A DNA stretch of 8,417 nt from an uncultured Clostridium sp. GTDB taxonomy: Bacteria; Bacillota; Clostridia; Clostridiales; Clostridiaceae. A model generated the notes under the pieces. The model worked only from the letters and a program-made list of their open reading frames with translations. It had not been told where the DNA came from and searched no databases. Positions 1 through 7,400 of the stretch are shown here, one piece after another (the stretch's first letter is position 1; each line of letters starts with the position of its first letter). The translations under genes were made by a program, and so were the position numbers. The DNA is taken from NCBI RefSeq assembly GCF_937920395.1, contig NZ_CALEVF010000306.1, positions 1-8,417 of the forward strand, written 5' to 3'.

Positions 1-1031
1 CGGCAGGGTTACCTAATATAGTTCTTATTGAAGATTATAGATCACAAAACTTTTTAACCTCTTATCCTGATGCTTTTAAAGATATGTCTAGCAAGGTTAA
101 GCCTACTGATTTTATGAACTATAAGCTTAAATCAGATAGTTTAAATGGAAAGCTTTACGGAATTCCTTTTGATAGTGGCGTGACTGCACTATTTTACAGA
201 ACAGATTTAATAGAAAAGGCTGGATATAAAAAATCAGACATGGAAAATATGACTTGGGATAAATTTATAGAAATTGGTAAAGCAGTAAAAGTAAAAACAG
301 GAAAAGCAATGCTCACATTAGATCCTAATGATTTAGCATTGTTAAGATCAATGATTCAATCTTGTGGTCAGTGGTATGTAAAAGATGATGGGAAGACTAT
401 AAATTTAGAAAATAATGTAGCATTAAAAGAGGCTATAAAAACATATAAAACAATTATGGACGCAGGAATAGCAAAACAAGTTTCTGATTGGGATCAATTT
501 GTAAGCGCCTTCCAAAAGGGTGATGTTGCATCAGTACCTTCTGGATGTTGGGTTTCAAGTTCAATAACAAAAGCAACAGATCAAAATGGAAAATGGGCAG
601 TGGCACCAATACCAAGACTCGAGGCAGTGAAAACATCAGTAAATGCTTCTAACATTGGAGGATCAAGTTGGTATGTTTTAGATAAGGTTGGAGACTCAGA
701 ATTAGCTGCAGATTTCCTTGCTAAAACTTTTGGTAGTAATAAAGAACTTATGAATACCTTAGCACAAAAAATTAATCTTGTAAGTACTTTAAAAGCATCT
801 TCAACTACAGCTAATTATCAAAAGCCAGTTGAATTTTATGGTGGACAAAAAACAGCACTTGATTTATCTAAATGGTCAACACAAATACCTACAGTAAACT
901 TTGGTTTATACACTTATAGTATAGAAGATATATTAACTGGAACAGTACAATCTATAGTGAAGAGTGGTGCTAATATTGATACAGCACTTAAAGATGCTCA
1001 AAAGCAAGCAGAATCTGCTGTAGTTAAATAG
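1..1031 (+). CDS. Sugar ABC transporter substrate-binding lipoprotein, copy 1 (5' end outside window)
   Basis: This is an extracellular solute-binding protein of the CUT1 (carbohydrate uptake) ABC family. It would bind an oligosaccharide at the cell surface and deliver it to the membrane permeases. The frame is open from the left edge (first whole codon at position 3) to a TAG stop at 1029-1031, giving 342 residues. These align without gaps to residues 93-434 of the complete paralogue at 1308-2612, so about 92 N-terminal residues, including the signal peptide, lie outside the window. The ATG at 84 is internal and is not the start. Visible landmarks shared with copy 2 are FDSGV.ALFYRTDLIEKAGY, TLDPNDL and GDVASVPSGCW. 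About 37 residues differ from copy 2, none of them in the last 106 residues. There is no sign of disruption. It probably ends its own transcription unit, since a hairpin and a long gap follow. The family call is firm; the ligand is unknown, though the downstream galactosidases suggest galactosides. Confidence 0.9.
   Translation, partial: AGLPNIVLIEDYRSQNFLTSYPDAFKDMSSKVKPTDFMNYKLKSDSLNGKLYGIPFDSGVTALFYRTDLIEKAGYKKSDMENMTWDKFIEIGKAVKVKTGKAMLTLDPNDLALLRSMIQSCGQWYVKDDGKTINLENNVALKEAIKTYKTIMDAGIAKQVSDWDQFVSAFQKGDVASVPSGCWVSSSITKATDQNGKWAVAPIPRLEAVKTSVNASNIGGSSWYVLDKVGDSELAADFLAKTFGSNKELMNTLAQKINLVSTLKASSTTANYQKPVEFYGGQKTALDLSKWSTQIPTVNFGLYTYSIEDILTGTVQSIVKSGANIDTALKDAQKQAESAVVK
709..1031 (+). repeat. 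323-bp perfect direct repeat, unit 1 (3' end of binding-protein copy 1)
   Basis: By hand alignment, 709-1031 is identical to 2290-2612 at every base, including the stop codon. The preceding aligned 708 bases differ at about 82 positions (around 12%), and the sequences diverge again directly after the stop, with substitutions and a length change. The repeat lies inside a larger, divergent tandem duplication spanning both genes and their trailing hairpins. Confidence 0.9.
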
Positions 1032-1040
1032 CTTAACTTA

Positions 1041-1085
1041 TAATATAATCCTTTGTTAATCAATAATTGATAAAGGATTATATTA
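1041..1085 (+). terminator. Hairpin after binding-protein copy 1, possible weak terminator
   Basis: A perfect 14-bp inverted repeat (TAATATAATCCTTT at 1041-1054, its complement at 1072-1085) starts 10 nt after the copy 1 stop. Weaker pairing with G-T wobbles continues inward to a loop near 1061-1065. The stem is AT-rich and no clear T-run follows, so it is not a textbook intrinsic terminator. It could equally protect the 3' end of the mRNA. It is homologous to the hairpin after copy 2, with about four substitutions over the shared 36-nt core. Confidence 0.5.
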
Positions 1086-1182
1086 ATTATCACTATAAGC
1101 TAGCTAAATAAATCTATAAATACATATAAAAAATTATATAATCTTAAAAAAGTACAAATACATTATTTGTATTTAAATATAT

Positions 1183-1256
1183 TTGTTAAAATACCACAAG
1201 TTTATATAAATATATTACTATTTGATTTTTGAAATTTGATATAAACTAAGTATAGA
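1183..1256 (+). promoter_or_regulatory. Candidate sigma-A promoter(s) for binding-protein copy 2
   Basis: The 276-bp gap before copy 2 contains two sigma-A-like pairs. TTGTTA (1183-1188) is followed after 16 bp by TATAAA (1205-1210), and TTGAAA (1229-1234) is followed after 16 bp by TATAGA (1251-1256). Each pair matches the consensus at about 9 of 12 positions. The sequence is so AT-rich that chance matches are expected. The second pair would start transcription near 1263, on the cre-like site, which fits a repressible promoter. The remainder of the gap (about 1086-1182) is AT-rich with small inverted repeats (TACAAAT at 1153-1159 with its complement at 1165-1171), and I see no gene in it. 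Confidence 0.35.
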
Positions 1257-1262
1257 AATTAT

Positions 1263-1276
1263 TGAAATCGTTTAAA
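1263..1276 (+). promoter_or_regulatory. cre-like / LacI-family operator upstream of binding-protein copy 2
   Basis: TGAAATCGTTTAAA matches the catabolite-responsive element consensus TGWAANCGNTNWCA at 13 of 14 positions; the only mismatch is A for C at the 13th. It has the central CG typical of operators for CcpA and other LacI-family repressors. It lies 32 bp before the start codon and just downstream of a candidate -10 box, a position where binding would block transcription. CcpA-mediated glucose repression is the natural reading for a sugar-uptake operon, but a local LacI-type regulator outside the window could also use such a site. The prediction rests on sequence match alone. Confidence 0.5.
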
Positions 1277-1291
1277 TGAAAAAAACAACTC

Positions 1292-1297
1292 AGGGGG
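1292..1297 (+). promoter_or_regulatory. Strong ribosome binding site for binding-protein copy 2
   Basis: AGGGGG within AGGGGGGAT lies about 7-10 nt before the ATG at 1308. It fixes that start, which is also the only one giving a complete lipoprotein signal peptide. The strength fits a highly expressed binding protein. Confidence 0.8.
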
Positions 1298-1307
1298 GAT
1301 TTTAACT

Positions 1308-2612
1308 ATGAAAACAAAAAAATTAATTGCTATTGCTCTAACTACTATTATGACACTTAGTATGGCAGGGTGTGGAACAACCAGCAAAAAAAGTGCTACA
1401 ACGACTTCCACAAACAAAAAACTTGTAATATGGGCATGGGATGGAACTTTTAACGTGGTTGCTGCTAAAGAAGCAAAAGCAATTTATTTAAAGGATCATA
1501 AAGGGGTAGATGTACAGATAGTAGAAATGGCTCAAGCTGATATAGTACAAAAGTTAAATACAAATCTAAGTTCTAATACAACGGCAGGGTTACCTAATAT
1601 AGTTCTTATTGAAGATTATAGATCACAAAACTTTTTGACTTCTTATCCGGATGCTTTTAAAGATATGTCTAGCAAGGTTAAGACTACTGATTTTATGGAC
1701 TATAAGCTTAAACCAGATAGTTTAGATGGAAAGCTTTACGGAGTTCCTTTTGATAGTGGTGTTGCAGCTCTATTTTATAGAACGGATTTAATAGAAAAGG
1801 CCGGATATAAAAAATCAGACATGGAAAATATAACTTGGGAAAAATTCATACAAATTGGCAATGCAGTAAAAGCAAAAACTGGTAAAGCAATGCTCACCTT
1901 AGATCCTAACGATTTAGGAATAATAAGAGTTATGATGCAATCTGCTGGTCAATGGTATGTAAAAGAGGATGGAAAGACTGTAAATTTAGAAAATAATCAA
2001 GCTTTAAAGGAAAGTATTAAAATATATAAACAGCTTATGGAATCAGGAATAGTAAAACAAATTTCTGATTGGGATCAATATGTAAGCGCCTTCCAAAAGG
2101 GTGATGTTGCGTCAGTGCCAACAGGATGCTGGATTTCAAGTTCAATAACTAAAGCAACGGATCAAAATAAAAAATGGGCAGTGGCATCAATACCAAGACT
2201 TGGCGCAGTAAAAACCTCAGTAAATTCTTCAAGTATTGGAGGATCAAGTTGGTATGTTTTAGATAAGGTTGGAGATTCAGAATTAGCTTCAGATTTCCTT
2301 GCTAAAACTTTTGGTAGTAATAAAGAACTTATGAATACCTTAGCACAAAAAATTAATCTTGTAAGTACTTTAAAAGCATCTTCAACTACAGCTAATTATC
2401 AAAAGCCAGTTGAATTTTATGGTGGACAAAAAACAGCACTTGATTTATCTAAATGGTCAACACAAATACCTACAGTAAACTTTGGTTTATACACTTATAG
2501 TATAGAAGATATATTAACTGGAACAGTACAATCTATAGTGAAGAGTGGTGCTAATATTGATACAGCACTTAAAGATGCTCAAAAGCAAGCAGAATCTGCT
2601 GTAGTTAAATAG
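1308..2612 (+). CDS. Sugar ABC transporter substrate-binding lipoprotein, copy 2 (complete)
   Basis: This is a complete 434-residue CUT1-family extracellular solute-binding protein (SBP_bac_1-like), similar in style to proteins annotated as LacE, the lactose/arabinose binding component. The N-terminus is a lipoprotein signal: a KTKK basic stretch, a hydrophobic core at about residues 6-19, and a lipobox-like SMAGC with Cys22 as the predicted lipidated residue. Met at -3 is slightly off the usual Leu. A Ser/Thr/Lys-rich linker (about 23-37) leads into the mature domain, which begins KLVIWAWDGTFN (38-49). Other landmarks are FDSGVAALFYRTD (148-160) and GDVASVPTGCW (265-275). It is the first gene of a likely operon with two permeases and beta-galactosidase, and it follows a cre-like site. 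Residues 329-434 are identical to copy 1, while the remaining aligned part is only about 84% identical. It would sit on the outer face of the membrane and capture an oligosaccharide, probably a galactoside; the ligand is inferred from neighbours only. Confidence 0.93.
   Translation: MKTKKLIAIALTTIMTLSMAGCGTTSKKSATTTSTNKKLVIWAWDGTFNVVAAKEAKAIYLKDHKGVDVQIVEMAQADIVQKLNTNLSSNTTAGLPNIVLIEDYRSQNFLTSYPDAFKDMSSKVKTTDFMDYKLKPDSLDGKLYGVPFDSGVAALFYRTDLIEKAGYKKSDMENITWEKFIQIGNAVKAKTGKAMLTLDPNDLGIIRVMMQSAGQWYVKEDGKTVNLENNQALKESIKIYKQLMESGIVKQISDWDQYVSAFQKGDVASVPTGCWISSSITKATDQNKKWAVASIPRLGAVKTSVNSSSIGGSSWYVLDKVGDSELASDFLAKTFGSNKELMNTLAQKINLVSTLKASSTTANYQKPVEFYGGQKTALDLSKWSTQIPTVNFGLYTYSIEDILTGTVQSIVKSGANIDTALKDAQKQAESAVVK
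2290..2612 (+). repeat. 323-bp perfect direct repeat, unit 2 (3' end of binding-protein copy 2)
   Basis: This is the partner of the repeat at 709-1031, offset by 1581 bp and with no mismatches. It encodes residues 329-434 of copy 2 plus the stop codon. The sharp boundaries on both sides are what sets it apart from ordinary paralogue divergence. Confidence 0.9.
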
Positions 2613-2620
2613 ATTAATTA

Positions 2621-2655
2621 TAATCCTTTGTTAATTAATGATTAACAAAGGATTA
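2621..2655 (+). promoter_or_regulatory. Intergenic hairpin between binding-protein gene and permease genes
   Basis: A perfect 15-bp inverted repeat (TAATCCTTTGTTAAT at 2621-2635, its complement at 2641-2655) with a 5-nt loop starts 8 nt after the copy 2 stop and ends just before the permease ribosome binding site. No T-run follows, so full termination is unlikely. Hairpins in this position in sugar ABC operons are known to hold the binding-protein mRNA stable or to terminate part of transcription, so that the binding protein greatly exceeds its permeases. That role is inferred here. Confidence 0.65.
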
Positions 2656-2663
2656 ACTTATAA

Positions 2664-2671
2664 AAGGGAGG
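2664..2671 (+). promoter_or_regulatory. Ribosome binding site deciding a GTG start for the first permease
   Basis: AAGGGAGG lies 10 nt before GTG at 2682-2684. No in-frame ATG is close by, and the overlapping TTG at 2680 is followed at once by TGA in its frame, so the GTG is the start. Confidence 0.75.
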
Positions 2672-2681
2672 CGCAGCCGTT

Positions 2682-3563
2682 GTGAAAAAAAGTAAATTAA
2701 ACAAAAATTATGATAGGACAGGTTGGTTATTTACTATTCCGAGTATACTTATAATAATTTCTTTTGTATTTTATCCTATGATAAAAGCGTTGATTACCTC
2801 ATTTGAATCAGGTATGGGAAATAATCTAAAATTCGTAGGAACTGCTAATTATACTAGATTATTTACTGATGATATATTTAAAAAAGCAGTTACAAACACT
2901 CTTATTTATTTAGTAGTTCAGGTTCCAATAATGATTTTACTAGCATTGTTTATATCTGTAATGTTAAATGATAAAAATTTAAAATTAAAAGGCTTTTTTA
3001 GAACTGCAATATTTCTGCCTTGTGTAACATCATTGGTAGCATATTCTGTAATATTTAAAAGTTTATTTTCAAATGATGGGTTAATGAATAATTTGCTAAT
3101 GAACATACATTTAATAACTACTCCTATAGAATGGATTACAAGTCCATTTTGGGCTAAAATAACTATAATTATAGCTATAACTTGGCGTTGGACTGGTTAT
3201 AATATGATATTTTATTTAGCTGGTTTACAGAACATTGATCCAAGCATTTATGAAGCAGCGAGGATAGATGGAGCGACTGGAGTAAAACAATTTTTCCATA
3301 TTACTGTACCCTTATTAAAACCAATTATTCTATTTACTACAGTAATGTCAACTACAGGTACTTTGCAATTATTTGATGAAGTAATGAATATAACTAAAGG
3401 TGGGCCAGGAAATGCATCAACTACAATATCACAGTACATATACAATTTAAGTTTTAAATATAGTCCGAATTTTGGTTATGCAGCAGCAGTATCTTTTACC
3501 ATTGTAATTATGATAGCTGTATTATCCTTAATACAATTTAAAGTGGCAGGTGATGAAAAATGA
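2682..3563 (+). CDS. CUT1 sugar ABC transporter permease, MalF/LacF-like
   Basis: This is a 293-residue integral membrane subunit that forms half of the sugar channel with the next gene's product. Predicted membrane segments lie at about 15-36, 72-95, 106-128, 158-180, 212-232 and 264-286, six in all as is usual for the short MalF relatives of Gram-positives. The cytoplasmic EAA loop that docks on the ATPase is clear at about 190-214 (YEAARIDGATG followed by ITVPLLKP). The family signature TKGGPGNAST (238-247) follows. Translation starts at GTG behind a good ribosome binding site, and the stop overlaps the next start as ATGA, indicating translational coupling. It sits directly after the binding-protein gene. 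Family assignment is firm; sugar specificity is inferred from the beta-galactosidase downstream. Confidence 0.94.
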   Translation: MKKSKLNKNYDRTGWLFTIPSILIIISFVFYPMIKALITSFESGMGNNLKFVGTANYTRLFTDDIFKKAVTNTLIYLVVQVPIMILLALFISVMLNDKNLKLKGFFRTAIFLPCVTSLVAYSVIFKSLFSNDGLMNNLLMNIHLITTPIEWITSPFWAKITIIIAITWRWTGYNMIFYLAGLQNIDPSIYEAARIDGATGVKQFFHITVPLLKPIILFTTVMSTTGTLQLFDEVMNITKGGPGNASTTISQYIYNLSFKYSPNFGYAAAVSFTIVIMIAVLSLIQFKVAGDEK

Positions 3564-4378
3564 AAAATGTAAAAAGCTCATTTAAATATATATTTTTAAG
3601 TATAATATCCATAATTTCTATTTTCCCATTTGTATGGATGCTTATAGGTATGACGAATAAATCAGTAGATGTGACTAAAGGATCATTAATACCAGGTACG
3701 CAATTACTACAAAATATGCAAAACCTTTTTAATTCTGATTTGAACTTTGCTACATCTTTATGGAATTCAGCTAAGATTTCTATTATAACAACAATTTTAG
3801 CACTAATTATAGCCTCTTTTGCAGGTTATGGTTTTGAAATATATAGGAATAAAGTTCGGGATAGAGTTTTTAATATATTATTACTATCTATGATGGTTCC
3901 ATTTGCGGCACTTATGATACCATTATTTAAGATGTTTAGCACATTTAAAGTCTTTGGATTAAACACTGCAGCGGCAGTAATAATTCCTAGTATATCTACT
4001 GCATTTTTAATATTCTTTTTTAGACAAAATACGAAATCTTTTCCAAAGGATATTTTAGAAGCAGGTCGTATTGATGGGTTAAACGAAATTCAAATATTCA
4101 CAAGAATTTATGTACCTACAATGAAATCTACTTATGCAGCAGCAGCCATTATTACATTTATGAGTAGTTGGAATAATTATATGTGGCCACTTATTGCACT
4201 GCAAAGTCCAGAAAATAGAACAGTTCCACTTATTATTTCTACTATGGGTTCATCCTATTCGCCAGATTATGGAATGATTATGGCTGGAATAGTAATAGCT
4301 ACACTTCCAACGGCAATAGTTTTCTTTTTAATGCAGAAACATTTCGTTGCAGGAATGCTAGGCTCTGTTAAAGGATAA
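3560..4378 (+). CDS. CUT1 sugar ABC transporter permease, MalG/LacG-like
   Basis: This is the 272-residue second membrane subunit of the importer. It has a hydrophobic first segment at about 10-30 and further segments near 70-92, 104-125, 135-154, 191-211 and 237-257. The EAA loop reads ILEAGRIDGLNEIQIF and ends in YVPTMKS (about 165-190). The W.NYMWPL motif (204-211) and the C-terminal tail QKHFVAGMLGSVKG (259-272) are hallmarks of MalG-type proteins. The ATG overlaps the upstream stop by 4 bp, with AGGTGA about 6 nt ahead inside the upstream gene, so equimolar coupled synthesis of the two permeases is expected. No ATPase gene accompanies the pair. Such transporters in Firmicutes commonly use a shared MsmX-type ATPase encoded elsewhere. 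Confidence 0.94.
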   Translation: MKNVKSSFKYIFLSIISIISIFPFVWMLIGMTNKSVDVTKGSLIPGTQLLQNMQNLFNSDLNFATSLWNSAKISIITTILALIIASFAGYGFEIYRNKVRDRVFNILLLSMMVPFAALMIPLFKMFSTFKVFGLNTAAAVIIPSISTAFLIFFFRQNTKSFPKDILEAGRIDGLNEIQIFTRIYVPTMKSTYAAAAIITFMSSWNNYMWPLIALQSPENRTVPLIISTMGSSYSPDYGMIMAGIVIATLPTAIVFFLMQKHFVAGMLGSVKG

Positions 4379-4408
4379 TATGGTAATATATATCTATCAA
4401 TAGAAAAT

Positions 4409-4414
4409 AGGAGA
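4409..4414 (+). promoter_or_regulatory. Ribosome binding site of beta-galactosidase gene
   Basis: AGGAGA lies 7 nt before the ATG at 4422. The 43-bp gap after the second permease holds nothing else that I can identify: no obvious terminator and no convincing promoter. Co-transcription with the transporter genes is therefore likely. Confidence 0.75.
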
Positions 4415-4421
4415 TGAAATT

Positions 4422-7400
4422 ATGAATTTTAAAATACCAAGTTTAGATTGGCTTTCTGATCCATCAATTTTTGCTGTTAACAGAATTGATGCTCACTCAG
4501 ACCATAAATATTATTTGACAAAAGAAGAAGAATCAATTGGAGAAATGGACCTTCGTCAAAGTTTGAATGGAAATTGGAAATTTAGTTTTGCAGTAAATCC
4601 AAGCTCTAGAATTAAAAATTTTTATGAGCCCGAATTTGATTGCCATTGTTTTAAGGATATAGAAGTTCCTGCACATATACAACTTCAAGGTTATGATAAA
4701 CCTCAATATATAAACACTATGTACCCTTGGGATGGGCATAGCGAGTTATTACCACCAGAGGTATCTTCAGAATATAATCCTGTGGGAAGTTATGTAAAGT
4801 ATTTCGATATTGATGAAAATATTAAAGGTGGACCTGTATATATATCTTTTCAAGGAGTGGAAAACGCTTTTTATCTTTGGTTAAATGGTGAATTTATAGG
4901 GTATAGTGAGGACAGCTTTACTCCAGCAGAGTTTGATTTAACTAAGTTTATTAAAGATGGAGAAAATAAATTGGCTGTGGAGGTGTACAAGAGATCAACT
5001 GGAAGTTGGCTAGAAGATCAGGATTTTTGGCGCTTTTCAGGTATATTTAGGGATGTATATTTATATTCGGTTCCAGAAACTCATATTCAAAACTTATTTG
5101 TGAAAACAAACCTAGATAAGTCTTATAAAAATGCAGTTTTAAAACTTGATTTAGAAATAAAGGGAGAAATTAATGCTTCAATAGATTTAGAACTTATGGA
5201 TAAAGACGGAATAGTGGTAGCAAAAGAAATAGGAATATCTTTAGCGGAAAACATGTCATTAGATTTAAAAGTTAATAATGTAGAGCTTTGGAGTGCTGAA
5301 AATCCGTATCTTTATACCTTATTTGCTTTAATTCGAGGAATTGATGGAAAAGTAGTGGAAGTTGTCAGCCAAAAGGTTGGATTTAGAAGTTTTGAAATGA
5401 TAAATAAGATTATGACCATAAATGGCAAACGTATAGTGTTTAAAGGTATAAATCGTCATGAATTTAACGCTAGGAAAGGTAGAGCTATTACTAAAGAAGA
5501 TATGTTATGGGATATAAAATTTTTAAAGCAAAACAATATAAATGCTGTGAGAACCTCTCATTATCCTAATCAAACACATTGGTATGAACTTTGTGATGAA
5601 TATGGCATATATTTAATAGATGAAACAAATCTCGAAACTCATGGATCTTGGCAAAAAATGGGTAAAATTAAACCTGATTGGGTTATTCCTGGCAGTAAAA
5701 AACAGTGGTTAGACATAATACTTGATAGGGCAAAGTCTATGCTTGAAAGGGATAAGAACCATCCGTCTATTTTAATATGGTCTTGTGGAAATGAGTCCTT
5801 TGGTGGAGAAAATATATACAAGATGTCAGAGTATTTTAGAGAAAAAGACCCATCAAGAATAGTTCATTATGAAGGTGTATTCCAGGACAGGAGCTTTAAT
5901 GAAACTAGCGATATAGAAAGCAGAATGTATGCTAAGGTTTTTGAAATTGAAGAGTATTTAAATAATCATCCAAAGAAACCATATATAAGCTGTGAATACA
6001 TGCATGCCATGGGGAATTCTTGTGGAGCATTGCATAAATATGTGGAGTTAGAAAGCAAATATCAGCTTTACCAAGGTGGCTTTATTTGGGATTATATAGA
6101 TCAGTTCTTAATTAAAAAGGATAAGTTTAATGAGGAAGTTATGGCCTATGGAGGAGATTTTGATGATAGACCAACGGACTATAACTTCTGTGGAGATGGT
6201 ATAGTTTATGCAGATAGAAAACCTTCTCCAAAGGTTAGAGAAGTAAAAAAACTTTATCAAAATATAAAATTAGTTACTGGTAGAGATGGAGTTCTGGTTA
6301 AAAATGAAAATCTGTTTATAGATACTTCTGATTACATTTTAGAGTACTGTCTAGATTTTAATGGAAAAGAAATTTACAAGGATTTTATATCTGTTATTGT
6401 TAAACCTTGTGAAGAAAAATATATAAGTTTTAAACTTCCGCAGGTGAAAAATATTGGGGAATATGCTTTGAATGTTTCATTTAAACTTAAAGATGCTAAT
6501 ATGTGGGCAGAGGCTTTACATGTGGTAGCTTTTGATCAGTATGTATTTAATGTAGAGGGAACTATTGATGCTAAAAAGTTAAGTAAAATTCAAGTTGTCC
6601 ATGGAGACGTAAATATTGGAGTTAAAAATGATGATTTTAGTGTCTTATTTTCAAAACAAGAAGGTGGAATGGTATCTCTTAGATATAATGGCATAGAAAT
6701 GATAACTAGGGCTCCAATGCCTATTTATTGGAGAGCTATGACTGATAATGATAAGGGAACTAATCATGGATTCAGGTGTGGACAATGGCTTCAAGCAAGC
6801 ATGTTCCAAAGTTGCATAGATGTAAATGTAATAGAAGATGATTATAGCATTACCGTAGAATATACATACGCACTTCTAGCAACAATACAAGTTGAAGTTA
6901 AGATAGCCTATACTGTATATTCTAATGGTGAAATTAAAGTGAGTTGCGATTATAAAGGTGTTGATGGAATGCCTGAGCTTCCTATATTTGGAATGGCATT
7001 TAAATTATCCTCTGATTATGATAATTTCAGGTGGTATGGTAAGGGGCCAGAAGAAAATTATGTGGATAGACTTCATGGAGCGACACTTGGAATTTTCGAA
7101 AAATCAGTCGAAGAAAATGTTTCGGGGTATATTGTACCTCAGGAAAGTGGAAACCATACTGGAGTTAGATGGGCTAAGATAAAAGATAAAAATGGGTTTG
7201 GTATTGAGTTTGAATCTAATAAATTACCATTTGAATTAGGAGTATCTCCATATACAGCTTTCGAGCTTCAAAATGCATATCATCACAATGAACTACCAAA
7301 GGTTAACTATACAGTAGTAACCATTGCAGCAAAGCAAATGGGAATAGGTGGTGATGATAGCTGGGGAGCACCAGTTCATAAAGAATATCTTATAGATTCT

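Noticed and set aside
84..1031. The ATG at 84 as the true start of binding-protein copy 1
   Set aside because: The frame is open back to the window edge and the preceding 27 residues are identical to residues 93-119 of copy 2. No signal peptide or ribosome binding site supports the internal ATG.
1..1031. Copy 1 as a truncated pseudogene
   Set aside because: It is missing only what lies left of the window. The visible part has no stop, frameshift or gap relative to copy 2.
2918..3445. Minus-strand open frames opposite the first permease gene
   Set aside because: They lie antisense to a clear MalF-like gene and have no start signals. They are expected by chance in AT-rich DNA read opposite a real gene.
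6958..7182. A small plus-strand open frame inside lacZ
   Set aside because: It is out of frame within the well-conserved C-terminal domain of lacZ, has no ribosome binding site and shows no recognisable protein features.
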